Shown piece after piece: positions 19,268 to 27,320 of a stretch of DNA of 64,000 nucleotides; the stretch's first letter is position 1, and every line of letters starts with the position of its first letter. Source of the DNA: Aeromicrobium flavum (GTDB taxonomy: Bacteria; Actinomycetota; Actinomycetes; Propionibacteriales; Nocardioidaceae); the NCBI RefSeq assembly GCF_007992115.1, contig NZ_BJZQ01000005.1, positions 1 to 64,000 of the forward strand, written 5' to 3'. A model generated the notes under the pieces. It did no database searches. It was not told the origin of the DNA and worked only from the letters and a program-made list of their open reading frames with translations. Both the position numbers and the translations under genes were made by a program.

Positions 19268-20694
19268 GCCTCTCGCTCCTTCAGGAAGTACTGCCGCACG
19301 CAGTCGGTTTGGAGCCGGAGGGCCTCCTCCCCGCTCGTCAGCAGATGGCGCTCTCCCTCGGCTGGCACATCATCTTGGCGTCGTTCGGTGTGGCCTTCCC
19401 GGCGATCATCTGGGCGGCGCACTGGCGAGGGGTGTACCGCGGCGACGACGTCGCCCTCAACCTGGCCAGACGGTGGGCCAAGGTCTCGGCGGTGCTGTTC
19501 GCGATCGGCGCGGTGTCCGGGACGGTCCTCAGCTTCGAGATGGGGCTGCTCTGGCCTGGACTCATGGGGCCCTACGGTGACGTCTTGGGTCTGCCGTTCG
19601 CCTTCGAGGGCCTCTCGTTCTTCGTGGAGGCCATCTTCCTCGGCATGTACCTCTATGGCTGGGGGCGTGTCCCGCCCAAGCGGCACCTGCTCATGCTGGT
19701 GCCCATGGCGATCGCGGGCGTCGTGGGCAGCTACTGCGTCATCTCGGTCAACGCCCGGATGAACATGCCGGTGGGCTTCCGCGTCGAGGATGGACAGGTC
19801 GTCGACGTGGACCCGTGGGCGGTGCTGTTCAACCCCGGCGCAATCCTGCAGTTCGCGCACATGTGGGTCGCGGCCTACATGGTCGTCGGCTTCACGGTGG
19901 CCGGGGTCTACGCCGCCGGCATGCTCCGTGGACGCCGCGACCGACATCACCGGCTCGGTTTCACCATTCCCTTCGTCTTCGCCAGCGCGGCCGCAGTGGT
20001 GCAGCCCTTCCTCGGCCACGTCCTCGGCCTGCGGATCGCCGAGGCCCAGCCGGCCAAGCTCGCTGCCTTCGAGCTCGCGACGGAGACCGAGAGTCCCTCG
20101 CCGCTGCGGCTCGGAGGCCTGCTCATCGACGGTGAGGTTCGCTACTCCCTGGACATCCCTGGCCTCGGGTCGATCATCGCGCGCAACTCCTTCACCAAAC
20201 CCGTCCAGGGGCTGGAGACCATCGCGCCCGCGGACCGGCCCCCCGTCAACATCACCCACGTCGCCTTCCAATCCATGGTCGGCATCGGCACGCTCCTGTT
20301 CGTCGCGGTGCTCGTCTACTGGTTCGTCCGCTGGCGCGGACGCGACCTGCTCGACCACCGATGGACGCTGCGGGCCGCGGTCGCAGCGGGCCCGCTCGCG
20401 GTCGTGGCCATGGAGGCAGGTTGGATCGCGACCGAGGTGGGCCGCCAACCCTGGGTCGTCTACGGGTACCTGCGCACTCCCGACGCGGCAGGGGACAACC
20501 CACAGATCTGGATCCTCCTGGTGGCCACGGCCGTCCTCTACACCGGTCTCACCGTGGGGGCGGTGGTCGTGCTGCGCTCGATGGCTCGGCGATGGCGCGC
20601 CGGCGAGGAGGACCTGCCCAGCCCGTACGGGCCTGAGTCGGCTGCAGCGGGCGGCGCCTCGCGGCCCCACGACCGTGGTCCGGAGGCGTCGTGA
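19264..20694 (+). CDS. cydA: Cytochrome bd-type quinol oxidase subunit I
   Basis: 476-residue membrane subunit carrying the hemes. Seen: N-terminal ARQQMALSLGWHIILASFGVAFP with a heme-ligand His, a second conserved block FEMGLLWPGLMGPYGDVLGLPFAFEGLSFFVEAIFLG, and the CydA hallmark GRQPW in ATEVGRQPWVVYG near residue 395. The quinol loop looks short, as in the CIO/short-Q-loop group. Bd oxidases reduce O2 with quinol and tolerate sulfide better than heme-copper oxidases, which fits control by a persulfide sensor. It overlaps ctaG and cydB by 4 bp each. Confidence 0.95.
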   Translation: MSLSLLQEVLPHAVGLEPEGLLPARQQMALSLGWHIILASFGVAFPAIIWAAHWRGVYRGDDVALNLARRWAKVSAVLFAIGAVSGTVLSFEMGLLWPGLMGPYGDVLGLPFAFEGLSFFVEAIFLGMYLYGWGRVPPKRHLLMLVPMAIAGVVGSYCVISVNARMNMPVGFRVEDGQVVDVDPWAVLFNPGAILQFAHMWVAAYMVVGFTVAGVYAAGMLRGRRDRHHRLGFTIPFVFASAAAVVQPFLGHVLGLRIAEAQPAKLAAFELATETESPSPLRLGGLLIDGEVRYSLDIPGLGSIIARNSFTKPVQGLETIAPADRPPVNITHVAFQSMVGIGTLLFVAVLVYWFVRWRGRDLLDHRWTLRAAVAAGPLAVVAMEAGWIATEVGRQPWVVYGYLRTPDAAGDNPQIWILLVATAVLYTGLTVGAVVVLRSMARRWRAGEEDLPSPYGPESAAAGGASRPHDRGPEAS

Positions 20695-21692
20695 CCCTCG
20701 AGCTCGCCGTGGCGGTTGCCCTGTTCGCCGGAGTCGTCGCCTACGCGCTGTTCGGCGGCGCTGACTTCGGATCCGGGTTCTACGACCTCACTGCCGGAAG
20801 TGCCCACCGTGGCTCCGAGCTTCGGACCCTCGTCGACCACAGCATCGGGCCGGTGTGGGAGGCCAACCACGTGTGGCTCATCTACATTCTGGTGATGTGG
20901 TGGACGGGCTTTCCCGAGTCCTTCGCCAGCGCGATGAGCACCCTGATCCTGCCGATGCTCCTGGCTCTGCTGGGGATAGTCCTGCGGGGGTCGTCGTTCG
21001 CGTTCCGCAAGTTCGCCCCGACGATCGGCCAGGCGAGGTTGTACGGCGCAATCTTCGCCGGCTCATCGCTGATCACGCCGTTCTTCCTCGGCACGGTGGC
21101 CGGGGCCATCGCCTCGGGCCGTGTGCCGGCGCAGGGACGCGGGGACCTGTGGTCGTCCTGGCTCAATCCCACGTCGCTGCTGGGCGGCGTCATCGCTGTG
21201 GGGAGCAGCGCCTTCCTCGCGGGGGTGTTCCTCACCGCCGAGGCCCACCACGCGGACCGCGGAGCGCTGACGGCCTCGCTGCGTCGACGCACCCTCGCGG
21301 TGGGAGCGGTCACCGGTGCGGTCGTCTTCGCGGCGCTGATCCCGATCCTGCACGACGCTCCCACGCTTGCCGACGGACTGACAGGGCGTGCCGCACCTCT
21401 GATCATCGCCTCAGGTCTGGCCGGAGCAACAGCCTTGGCCCTGGTGGCCGCGCGGCGCTACGGTCCGGCGCGCATCAGCGCAGTCGCTGCCGTGGCGTCG
21501 GTCATCAGCGGCTGGGGGGTGGGCCAGTACCCGTGGCTGCTCGTTGACGAGGTCCGCATCGCCGACGGTGGTGGTGCGGACGCGACCCTGGCCGGGCTGC
21601 TTGTCGTGGTCGGACTCGCCGGTGTGCTGGTTCTTCCCCCGCTGGTCTATCTCTTCCGGCTCACTCAGTCCGATGAATGGGTGCAGCATTGA
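20691..21692 (+). CDS. cydB: Cytochrome bd-type quinol oxidase subunit II
   Basis: 333-residue partner of CydA with about nine spans. The N-terminal YALFGGADFGSGFYDLTAGS and WEANHVWLIYILVMWWTGFPESFAS are CydB family signatures. The GTG start overlaps the cydA stop by 4 bp. No cydDC assembly exporter and no convincing CydX-like small subunit follow. Last gene of the trxA-cydB operon. Confidence 0.95.
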   Translation: MTLELAVAVALFAGVVAYALFGGADFGSGFYDLTAGSAHRGSELRTLVDHSIGPVWEANHVWLIYILVMWWTGFPESFASAMSTLILPMLLALLGIVLRGSSFAFRKFAPTIGQARLYGAIFAGSSLITPFFLGTVAGAIASGRVPAQGRGDLWSSWLNPTSLLGGVIAVGSSAFLAGVFLTAEAHHADRGALTASLRRRTLAVGAVTGAVVFAALIPILHDAPTLADGLTGRAAPLIIASGLAGATALALVAARRYGPARISAVAAVASVISGWGVGQYPWLLVDEVRIADGGGADATLAGLLVVVGLAGVLVLPPLVYLFRLTQSDEWVQH

Positions 21693-21694
21693 CG

Positions 21695-21713
21695 CCAACC
21701 GCCAACGGGTTGG
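21695..21713 (+). terminator. Weak hairpin after cydB
   Basis: CCAACC-N7-GGTTGG stem 3 bp after the cydB stop, without a following T-run. It may reduce read-through or stabilise the operon mRNA. Confidence 0.3.
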
Positions 21714-21722
21714 TCGGTCAGC

Positions 21723-21800
21723 ACATCGCCAACGCGAGACGACCACGTCACCTCGGAAGCGATGACCGCCCGAAGGGATCGGACTTCCAATTGGCGATGT
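21723..21800. repeat. Perfect 10-bp inverted repeat, arms 58 bp apart
   Basis: ACATCGCCAA at 21723-21732 and its reverse complement TTGGCGATGT at 21791-21800. The right arm ends at the GTAAC of the ECF-type promoter. Possibly a looping operator or chance. Confidence 0.45.
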
Positions 21801-21826
21801 AACGACTTCGGCCCACGATGCGTCTA
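21799..21826 (+). promoter_or_regulatory. ECF-sigma-type promoter (GTAAC-N17-CGTCTA)
   Basis: GTAAC at 21799-21803 and CGTCTA at 21821-21826 match the general AAC / CGTC form of ECF promoters with 17-bp spacing. It lies 29 bp upstream of the DUF2892 gene, whose downstream neighbour encodes an ECF sigma factor, so autoregulation is likely. Confidence 0.55.
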
Positions 21827-21855
21827 AGTGGTAAACCTAGTCGAAGGAGAATCTG

Positions 21856-22098
21856 ATGAGACTCAATATGGGTACCCTCGACCGTCGGCTGCGCTTGTTC
21901 ATCCTTGCACCGATCCTGGTCATCGCCGGCGTGATCGTCGGCCCGACGAGCATCCTCGCGATCGTGCTGTACGTGCTCGCTGCGGTCATGGTGGGGACCT
22001 CGCTGGCGGGCTCGTGTCCGTTGTACACGCTCTTCGGGATCCAGACCTGCCCGAAGCAGACGTTCACCACGGCCGACGAGGGGGGAGTCGCCCGCTGA
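21856..22098 (+). CDS. DUF2892 (YgaP-like) small membrane protein
   Basis: 80 residues: NMGTLDRRLRLFILAPILVIAG is the typical DUF2892 opening, with two membrane spans (about 14-32, 36-54), a loop with SCPLYTLFGIQTCPK (two cysteines) and a short tail. This fold is the membrane domain of the rhodanese YgaP and often accompanies sulfur-transfer genes. Start: ATG with GAAGGAG 7-8 bp upstream. It lies under the ECF-type promoter, and its stop overlaps the inferred CTG start of the sigma gene. Confidence 0.88.
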   Translation: MRLNMGTLDRRLRLFILAPILVIAGVIVGPTSILAIVLYVLAAVMVGTSLAGSCPLYTLFGIQTCPKQTFTTADEGGVAR

Positions 22099-22919
22099 GC
22101 CCGGCCGTCGATCCCGAGCGGCTCCGAGGCCGGCTCAGCGAAGAGATCCCGGGGCTTCTTCGGTATGCCCGGAGCATCACCCCGGACCGCGCGCTGGCCG
22201 AGGACCTCGTGCAGACCACGATGGTGCGGGCCTTGGAACGACTCGACACCTTTCGCGGCGAGTCCGGCCTGGCCACGTGGTTGCATCGGATCTTGCACAA
22301 CGCCTTCGTGGATCACGTCCGCCGCACCCGAGAGGCGCCCGCCGAGGACGTGTGGGAGATGGTGGAGGGGCGCTGGCGCGACGATGCCTACACCCTGGAT
22401 CCCGCCACCGTGGCCGCACGGGCGAGCACGGTGCAGGACCTGCGCGACGCACTCCTGCGCCTACCGATGATGTACCGCAGCGCAGTGGTGCTCCACGACA
22501 TGGAGGGTCTCACGGTGCCGCAGATCGCCCGGGTCCAAGAGATCGGGCTCTCCGCTGCCAAACAACGCCTGCACCGCGGCCGCATCATGCTCGTCAGCGC
22601 ACTCGCATCCGGAGCCGAGCGCCGAGCGGCCACGAGAGGAGTGCCGATGAACTGCTGGGACGCACGCACGCAGGTGTCCGACTACCTCGACGACGAGCTC
22701 GGCGACCGCGACCGGCAGCTCCTCGAACAACATCTGGAGCATTGCCCAACCTGCCCACCGCTCTACTCGGCCCTGGTTGCCTCCCGCGACGCGGTCACCA
22801 GGCTCCGCGACGCCGACACGGTCATCCCACGAAGTCTCGCGGACCGACTAGAGCGGCTCCGTCAAGAATCTCGCCGGCCAAAGGAAGACGCCCCACCACC
22901 GGCTCCGCGCGTCATCTGA
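22095..22919 (+). CDS. ECF sigma factor fused to a zf-HC2 anti-sigma-like domain
   Basis: About 274 residues. Sigma region 2 (LRYARSITPDRALAEDLVQTTMVRALERLDTFRGESGLATWLHRILHNAFVDHVRR) is at about 22-80 and region 4 (LLRLPMMYRSAVVLHDMEGLTVPQIARVQ, then SAAKQRLHRGR) at about 115-165. Then, without a stop, comes a zinc-binding anti-sigma segment: MNCWDARTQVSDYLDDELGDRD followed by HLEHCPTC (C-H-C-C). Start: no ATG or GTG fits close to region 2; CTG at 22095 overlaps the upstream stop (CTGA) and has GAGGGGGGAG about 7 bp upstream, so a rare CTG start is my best reading. An internal ATG with GAGAGG at the junction could also give a free anti-sigma protein. Confidence 0.8.
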   Translation: MSPAVDPERLRGRLSEEIPGLLRYARSITPDRALAEDLVQTTMVRALERLDTFRGESGLATWLHRILHNAFVDHVRRTREAPAEDVWEMVEGRWRDDAYTLDPATVAARASTVQDLRDALLRLPMMYRSAVVLHDMEGLTVPQIARVQEIGLSAAKQRLHRGRIMLVSALASGAERRAATRGVPMNCWDARTQVSDYLDDELGDRDRQLLEQHLEHCPTCPPLYSALVASRDAVTRLRDADTVIPRSLADRLERLRQESRRPKEDAPPPAPRVI

Positions 22920-23098
22920 TCAGGCGGGAACAGTTGGCGCTGCGACCGCCGGACCACAACACCCATCATGGCGCGAGGTGGGGCACGCGACGACGGCGCC
23001 GGCAGTCGCCGGAGAACCTGACAACAGCCTGGACGTGAGGAAGAAGGAGAGCTTCCTTCGCTCGCCGACCTGATCCGTGTCAATCATGCCGGACCCGG

Positions 23099-23950
23099 TC
23101 ACCGCGCTGCAGGTGTGTCGGTGCGTTTCATGCGGCGCCAGGCCACGAACGAGGAGACCGCCAGAACGACCGCGGGCAGGACCCACGCCGGGACGGACGC
23201 CGCAAGATCGCTGACGGCACGCTGGGCGTCGAACTCCATGTCCGTGGTGTCGCCGAACCCGAGGAATCCGGTGATTCCCGCGGTGCCGTCGAAGCGCAGG
23301 AAGAGCACGCCGATGACGACGAAGAGCAGCCCTGACAGCAGTGAGGTCGTGTGCAGGCGCAGGGGCCCGAGTTCAATCGTGCGACCGCGCAGCCAGCGGC
23401 GCCGGCCCAAGTCGAAGCGGTCCCACAGCGCGGCGAGCACCAGCAGTGGAGCTGCCATTCCCAGCGCGTACGCGGCAAGCAACAGGCCTCCGTGCCAGAC
23501 GGACGACTGCGTCGCGGCCATCGTGAGGATTGCGCCCAGCACGGGTCCGGAGCAGAATCCGGCCAGTCCGTAGACGGCACCGAGGGCCACGGTGCCCAGG
23601 TGGGAGGATCCGCCGTGCGCGGCCACGCGGCTCTGGAGAGCGGAGACGAACGGAATGGAGAAGCCCCGGCCCAGCAATTGCCACACCCCAAGTGCGATGA
23701 TCGTCCACCCGGCGATCGTGATGAGCACTGGCCGATGGCCGTAGAACAGCTGAGATGCAGCGCTGACCCCGAGCCCGAGCGGCACCAGAGTCAGGAGCAG
23801 GCCGAGGTAGAAGGACGCGGTTCGCCCCACCAAGGCTCCCGTGCTCCCGAACGCATAGGCGAAGAACGATGGCAGCAGTAGCGCACTGCAAGGAGACAAC
23901 AGTGCCAGGACTCCGGCCGCCAGCGCGGCCAGGAGCCCTACCTCACCCAC
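23099..23950 (-). CDS. ccdA: CcdA-like membrane thiol reductant transporter
   Basis: 283 residues from a GTG at 23950 that overlaps the DsbA-like gene by 8 bp. Six or more spans with the CcdA/DsbD pattern: LLSPCSALLLPSFFAYAFG in the first span and GLAGFCSGPVLGAIL in the fourth place the two redox cysteines within the membrane. It would pass electrons from cytosolic thioredoxin to extracytoplasmic thiol proteins, here presumably the DsbA-like partner. The C-terminal 60 residues include an extra span (WVLPAVVLAVSSFVAW). Last gene of a four-gene reverse operon. Confidence 0.87.
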   Translation of the reverse strand: MGEVGLLAALAAGVLALLSPCSALLLPSFFAYAFGSTGALVGRTASFYLGLLLTLVPLGLGVSAASQLFYGHRPVLITIAGWTIIALGVWQLLGRGFSIPFVSALQSRVAAHGGSSHLGTVALGAVYGLAGFCSGPVLGAILTMAATQSSVWHGGLLLAAYALGMAAPLLVLAALWDRFDLGRRRWLRGRTIELGPLRLHTTSLLSGLLFVVIGVLFLRFDGTAGITGFLGFGDTTDMEFDAQRAVSDLAASVPAWVLPAVVLAVSSFVAWRRMKRTDTPAAR

Positions 23951-24650
23951 GGGCGTCCTTGATCGCGGCGTCGATCGTTTCCACGAAGTCCTCGGTGGGC
24001 AAGGCACCCATCAGCACCCGATCGTTGATCAGGAACGCGGGCGTCCCCGTGACACCGATGGCCATGCCCTCGTCGCGGTCGCGTTTGATCGCTGCCGCGA
24101 CCTCGTCGGAGTCCATGTCCTTCAAGAAGCGGTCGGTGTCGAGTCCGAGGTCCTTCGCGATGCCGCTGAGGCGTTCGCGGTCCAGGCGGCCACTGTTGGG
24201 CGGTGGCTGCTCGGCGAAGAGCCGCTCATGGAACGGCCAGAAGCTGTCCTGTTCGGCCGCGGCTCGTGCTGCGCGTGCTGCTAGGTCGGACTCGTCCCCC
24301 AAGTAGGGGAAGTCTCGGAACTCGATCCGCAGCAGGCCTTGGTCGACGTACTTCTCGACGAGTTTCGGTGCGGTCTCTCGCGAGTACTTTCCGCAGAAGG
24401 GGCACTGAAACTCCGAGTACTCGATCATCACGACGGGGGCGTCGACGTCGCCCAGCGCCATGGGATCGTCGGCCTTGCGCCGCGCGAGTTCGGTGAGCTG
24501 GGAACTGCCCGCGTTCTCGGACGAGGTGACGGTGGCCGGACTCTCGTCGCCGGCTCCGCTGCCGCCACTTGCGACAGCGAGCATCAAAGCTACCGCGGCG
24601 CCGAGGGCGATGACGATCGGTAGGACCGGGATCTTACGGGTGTCGGACAT
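23943..24650 (-). CDS. DsbA-family thioredoxin-fold protein, membrane-anchored
   Basis: 235 residues: N-terminal anchor (about 8-28, VLPIVIALGAAVALMLAVASG), linker, then a DsbA-type domain with the active site CPFC (Cys83, Cys86) in EYSEFQCPFCGKYSRE and the cis-Pro loop GVTGTPAFLIND. It acts outside the membrane, forming or reducing disulfides. Coupled to CcdA (8-bp overlap) and to the upstream CPVC membrane protein (17-bp overlap), which implies a relay; with CcdA the reductive direction is plausible. Confidence 0.9.
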   Translation of the reverse strand: MSDTRKIPVLPIVIALGAAVALMLAVASGGSGAGDESPATVTSSENAGSSQLTELARRKADDPMALGDVDAPVVMIEYSEFQCPFCGKYSRETAPKLVEKYVDQGLLRIEFRDFPYLGDESDLAARAARAAAEQDSFWPFHERLFAEQPPPNSGRLDRERLSGIAKDLGLDTDRFLKDMDSDEVAAAIKRDRDEGMAIGVTGTPAFLINDRVLMGALPTEDFVETIDAAIKDARG

Positions 24651-25116
24651 GGGTACCTTCCTGGGTTCGGACGGCGCAGGCGATCTCGCCGAGAAGCCGT
24701 TGGCGCAGCGCCCAGAGCAGCAGGGCGACCGCGACGAGTTGGAGGATCGGCTGGATCGGCTCGAACCAGGTGATCGCGCCGGCGCTGCCCAGTGCGACGA
24801 GGACGAGCTTGTTGCAGACCGGGCAGCCGACAGCGAAGAATGTCAGGAATCCGCCGGCCCAACCCCCGCGTCGTGCTCTGGCCTCGTCAGCCATCCCCGC
24901 GGGGGCCGCGACGTACGTAGCAGCCAGCAGCCCGGCGAGAACGCCGGAAACCGCAAGTGACGGCCATGCCCACCACGGACTCGGGATCTCGCGACTGAAG
25001 AACGGTGTCTCCACCATGGCCGTCGGAATCGCGATGACGGCCATCACCAGGAGGGCGACCACCGCGGCCGTCAGCCAACGCCGCAGCGGCCACCGGCTAA
25101 GGGCGCGCGTCATCAT
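24634..25116 (-). CDS. Membrane protein with intramembrane CPVC motif
   Basis: 160 residues, four predicted spans (about 15-35, 48-70, 88-108, 122-140). The third span carries GCPVCNKLVLVALG, a Cys-x-x-Cys pair (98, 101) inside or at the edge of the membrane. The function is unknown to me. The ATG at 25116 overlaps the ArsR-rhodanese stop by 4 bp and the 3' end overlaps the DsbA-like gene by 17 bp. Context suggests a quinone- or thiol-linked redox partner (a DsbB/VKOR-like role) or a metal-handling protein, but it does not match those families in length or motif. Confidence 0.78.
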   Translation of the reverse strand: MMTRALSRWPLRRWLTAAVVALLVMAVIAIPTAMVETPFFSREIPSPWWAWPSLAVSGVLAGLLAATYVAAPAGMADEARARRGGWAGGFLTFFAVGCPVCNKLVLVALGSAGAITWFEPIQPILQLVAVALLLWALRQRLLGEIACAVRTQEGTHVRHP

Positions 25117-25769
25117 CGGCCGACCTCAACGGGTTGCCCGTGGCTTCGCCATTCGAGCATGCCGTCCTCGAGTCGCCGGGCCTGGACGCCCTCGCCTGAC
25201 AGGAGGCGGACAGCGTCGTGCGCCATGACGCAGAACGCGCCGCGGCAATAGGCGATGACATCCTCCGAACCCGTCAGCTCGGAAGCGCGCGCGATGACCT
25301 CGGCAAGGGGCACGCTGCGAGCACCGGGGATGTGTCCCGCAGCGAACTCCTCAGCGGGCCGCACGTCCAGGACGACTGCCTCGCCGCTCTCGAGGAGGCC
25401 GATCAGCTCTTCGCGGGTGACGATGCCCACCTCGTCGCCCGAGGGCACGCCGAGGTGGGACTCCAGGGCACGCTGAACCTGCGGCGACCGAGTGCGGGCG
25501 ACGGTTCGCATGGCGTCGTAGAGCTCGAGAACGTCGTCACCCGCGAGGCTGTAGTGGATCTTGGTGCCCTCGCGTCGCGACTGGACGAGGTTCGACAATT
25601 TGAGGACCTGCAGGTGGGCTGACACGGTGGTCAGTCCCATGTCCGCTGCTTTCGCCAAAGACTCGACCGTTCGCTCGCCCTGGGCCAGGAGGTCGATGAG
25701 TTCGAGCCGCTTCGGGCTGCCGAATGCCTTGCCGACGACTGCCAGCTCGTCGAATGCCGTTGTGTTCAC
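25113..25769 (-). CDS. ArsR-type winged helix fused to rhodanese domain
   Basis: 218 residues from the GTG at 25769 (AAGGGG about 8 bp upstream). Residues 5-95 are an ArsR helix-turn-helix (FGSPKRLELIDLLAQG, then TTVSAHLQVLKLSNLV). Residues 115-210 are a rhodanese domain with DVRPAEEFAAGHIPGA and the active loop CRGAFC (Cys175, Cys180). A DNA-binding protein with a sulfur-accepting Cys is a natural sensor of sulfane sulfur or oxidants. It leads the operon with the CPVC protein, DsbA and CcdA, which it probably controls via the inverted repeat at 25781-25803. Confidence 0.9.
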   Translation of the reverse strand: MNTTAFDELAVVGKAFGSPKRLELIDLLAQGERTVESLAKAADMGLTTVSAHLQVLKLSNLVQSRREGTKIHYSLAGDDVLELYDAMRTVARTRSPQVQRALESHLGVPSGDEVGIVTREELIGLLESGEAVVLDVRPAEEFAAGHIPGARSVPLAEVIARASELTGSEDVIAYCRGAFCVMAHDAVRLLSGEGVQARRLEDGMLEWRSHGQPVEVGR

Positions 25770-25780
25770 CTCTTCACCCC

Positions 25781-25803
25781 TTATCCAGTAATCTTTGGAA
25801 TAA
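25781..25803. promoter_or_regulatory. Inverted-repeat operator candidate upstream of ArsR-rhodanese gene
   Basis: TTATCCA-N8-TGGAATAA: an imperfect palindrome (one inserted base in one arm), 11 bp upstream of the start at 25769 in an AT-rich patch that is likely the promoter. The ArsR-rhodanese protein itself is the expected binder. Confidence 0.45.
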
Positions 25804-25946
25804 CGTATCAAGGGAACTCGACAGCAAGTGGCGCGCTCACTCGGGGTCCGGGTTCCGGTCAGGACGGGAGAACGAGTGCGAGTGCAGTTGTGTGACGATG
25901 ACGCCAGTGACTCGTCGGGATTTCGGCAGATCAGGAGGGCACGTAG

Positions 25947-27032
25947 GTGGACCAAGCGAAGGCGAGTCAGTCGAAGCTGAGTCGGCAGGACCTCCCGCTC
26001 CTGGCGGCCATGGGGGGCACGATCCTCGTCCTGCACGTCGTGGGAATCGCGCTGCTGGTGATCGCGGCGGGACAGGACGTCCGCCTCTCCAACGGCGCGT
26101 TCTTCAGCATTGGGCTCGGCGTCACGGCCTACACGCTGGGAATGCGGCATGCCTTCGATGCCGACCACATCGCGGCGATCGACAACACGACCCGCAAGTT
26201 GGTGGCGGAGGGTGGGCGCCCGCTCTCGGTGGGCTTCTGGTTCTCGCTGGGACATTCAAGCGTCGTGATGGGCCTTTGCGTGTTGCTGGCCATCGGAGTT
26301 CGGTCCCTGATCGGGCAGGTCAGCGACGACGCGTCCGAGCTGCAGCTGGTGGCAGGAGCGATTGGCGCCACGGTGGCCGGGCTGTTCCTCATCGCCATGG
26401 GGCTTATCAATCTCATCTCGCTCGCACGGATCGCGAGTCTGTTCCGCACCATGCGTGATGGGAAACTGGACGAGGCCGCACTGGAGCACGAACTCAACCG
26501 GCGCGGCCTGATCGCTCGAGTGCTCCGACCGTTGACGCGATCGGTGACGCGACCCAGGCACCTCTACCCGGTTGGCCTGCTGTTCGGACTGGGCTTCGAC
26601 ACCGCCACGGAGGTCTCCCTGCTCGCCCTCGCCGGCGGAGCCGCGCTGACCCTTCCCTGGTACGCGATCCTGTCGCTGCCGATCCTTTTCACCGCGGGCA
26701 TGTGCCTGTTCGACACCATCGACGGTGTCTTCATGAGGACGGCCTACGGGTGGGCGTTTGAGGCGCCGGTTCGCAAGGTCTACTACAACCTCGTCGTCAC
26801 GCTGCTGTCCGTCGTGGCGGCTCTGGTGATCGGAGTCATCGTCATCAGTGCGCTGGTGGCAGAGCACACCGAGATCAATGACGGGCCTGTCGCCATGCTG
26901 GCGCGGATCAACATGGACCTCGTCGGGTACGCGATGGTCGCCTTCTTCATCACGGCGTGGGCCGTGTCGACGTTGGCGTGGAGAGTGTTCCGGATCGAGG
27001 AACGATGGGTCCGCCCGCCGGCGCACGACTGA
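25947..27032 (+). CDS. NiCoT-family nickel/cobalt transporter
   Basis: 361-residue membrane protein with about eight spans. The family signature HAFDADHIAAID at residues 68-79 and the second block LLFGLGFDTATEVSLLALAG near 210-230 are both intact; the His and Asp residues of the first motif bind Ni2+ or Co2+. Start: GTG at 25947 with CAGGAGGG about 8 bp upstream. NiCoT proteins such as HoxN and NixA import the metal with high affinity. No nickel enzyme is nearby and no Ni riboswitch was seen, so its presence in a detoxification island is unexplained. It is the last gene before the tRNA remnant. Confidence 0.9.
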   Translation: MDQAKASQSKLSRQDLPLLAAMGGTILVLHVVGIALLVIAAGQDVRLSNGAFFSIGLGVTAYTLGMRHAFDADHIAAIDNTTRKLVAEGGRPLSVGFWFSLGHSSVVMGLCVLLAIGVRSLIGQVSDDASELQLVAGAIGATVAGLFLIAMGLINLISLARIASLFRTMRDGKLDEAALEHELNRRGLIARVLRPLTRSVTRPRHLYPVGLLFGLGFDTATEVSLLALAGGAALTLPWYAILSLPILFTAGMCLFDTIDGVFMRTAYGWAFEAPVRKVYYNLVVTLLSVVAALVIGVIVISALVAEHTEINDGPVAMLARINMDLVGYAMVAFFITAWAVSTLAWRVFRIEERWVRPPAHD

Positions 27033-27320
27033 TCGGTGACCTCGACAGTTGACGTAGCCGCGGATTCCCAGCTTCAGATGAGATTAGGCGGCCGACGGTC
27101 TCCGACGGGGCCGGGTTCACGTTCGCCTCCCAGGACCCGCAGGCTGGCGGCGATCGATCGGTCTGGTCGATCAGTGGCCATTTGGTGTCCGGATTGGCCC
27201 AGCGCGCCTCGCCGGTACTCGGGTATCGTCGGAAGTGACTCAAGGGGATCATCCCTACCATTGAAGGGAATTCCGCAGTTCTCGGTACCCAGCGTGTCGG
27301 CTCGTATAGAGCTCGGCTTC
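27033..27320. other. Gene-free stretch at the island edge
   Basis: 288 bp between the NiCoT gene and the tRNA remnant. No supported gene, no integrase and no complete tRNA. Frames that run through it carry no recognisable domain. Confidence 0.5.

Noticed and set aside
23043-23059. GAAGGA-N5-TCCTTC hairpin between the sigma gene and ccdA as a terminator
   Set aside because: Stem of only 6 bp with no T-run on either strand.
22920-23186. 88-codon reverse frame in the sigma-ccdA spacer
   Set aside because: No SD, no domain, and it runs into ccdA in the wrong frame.
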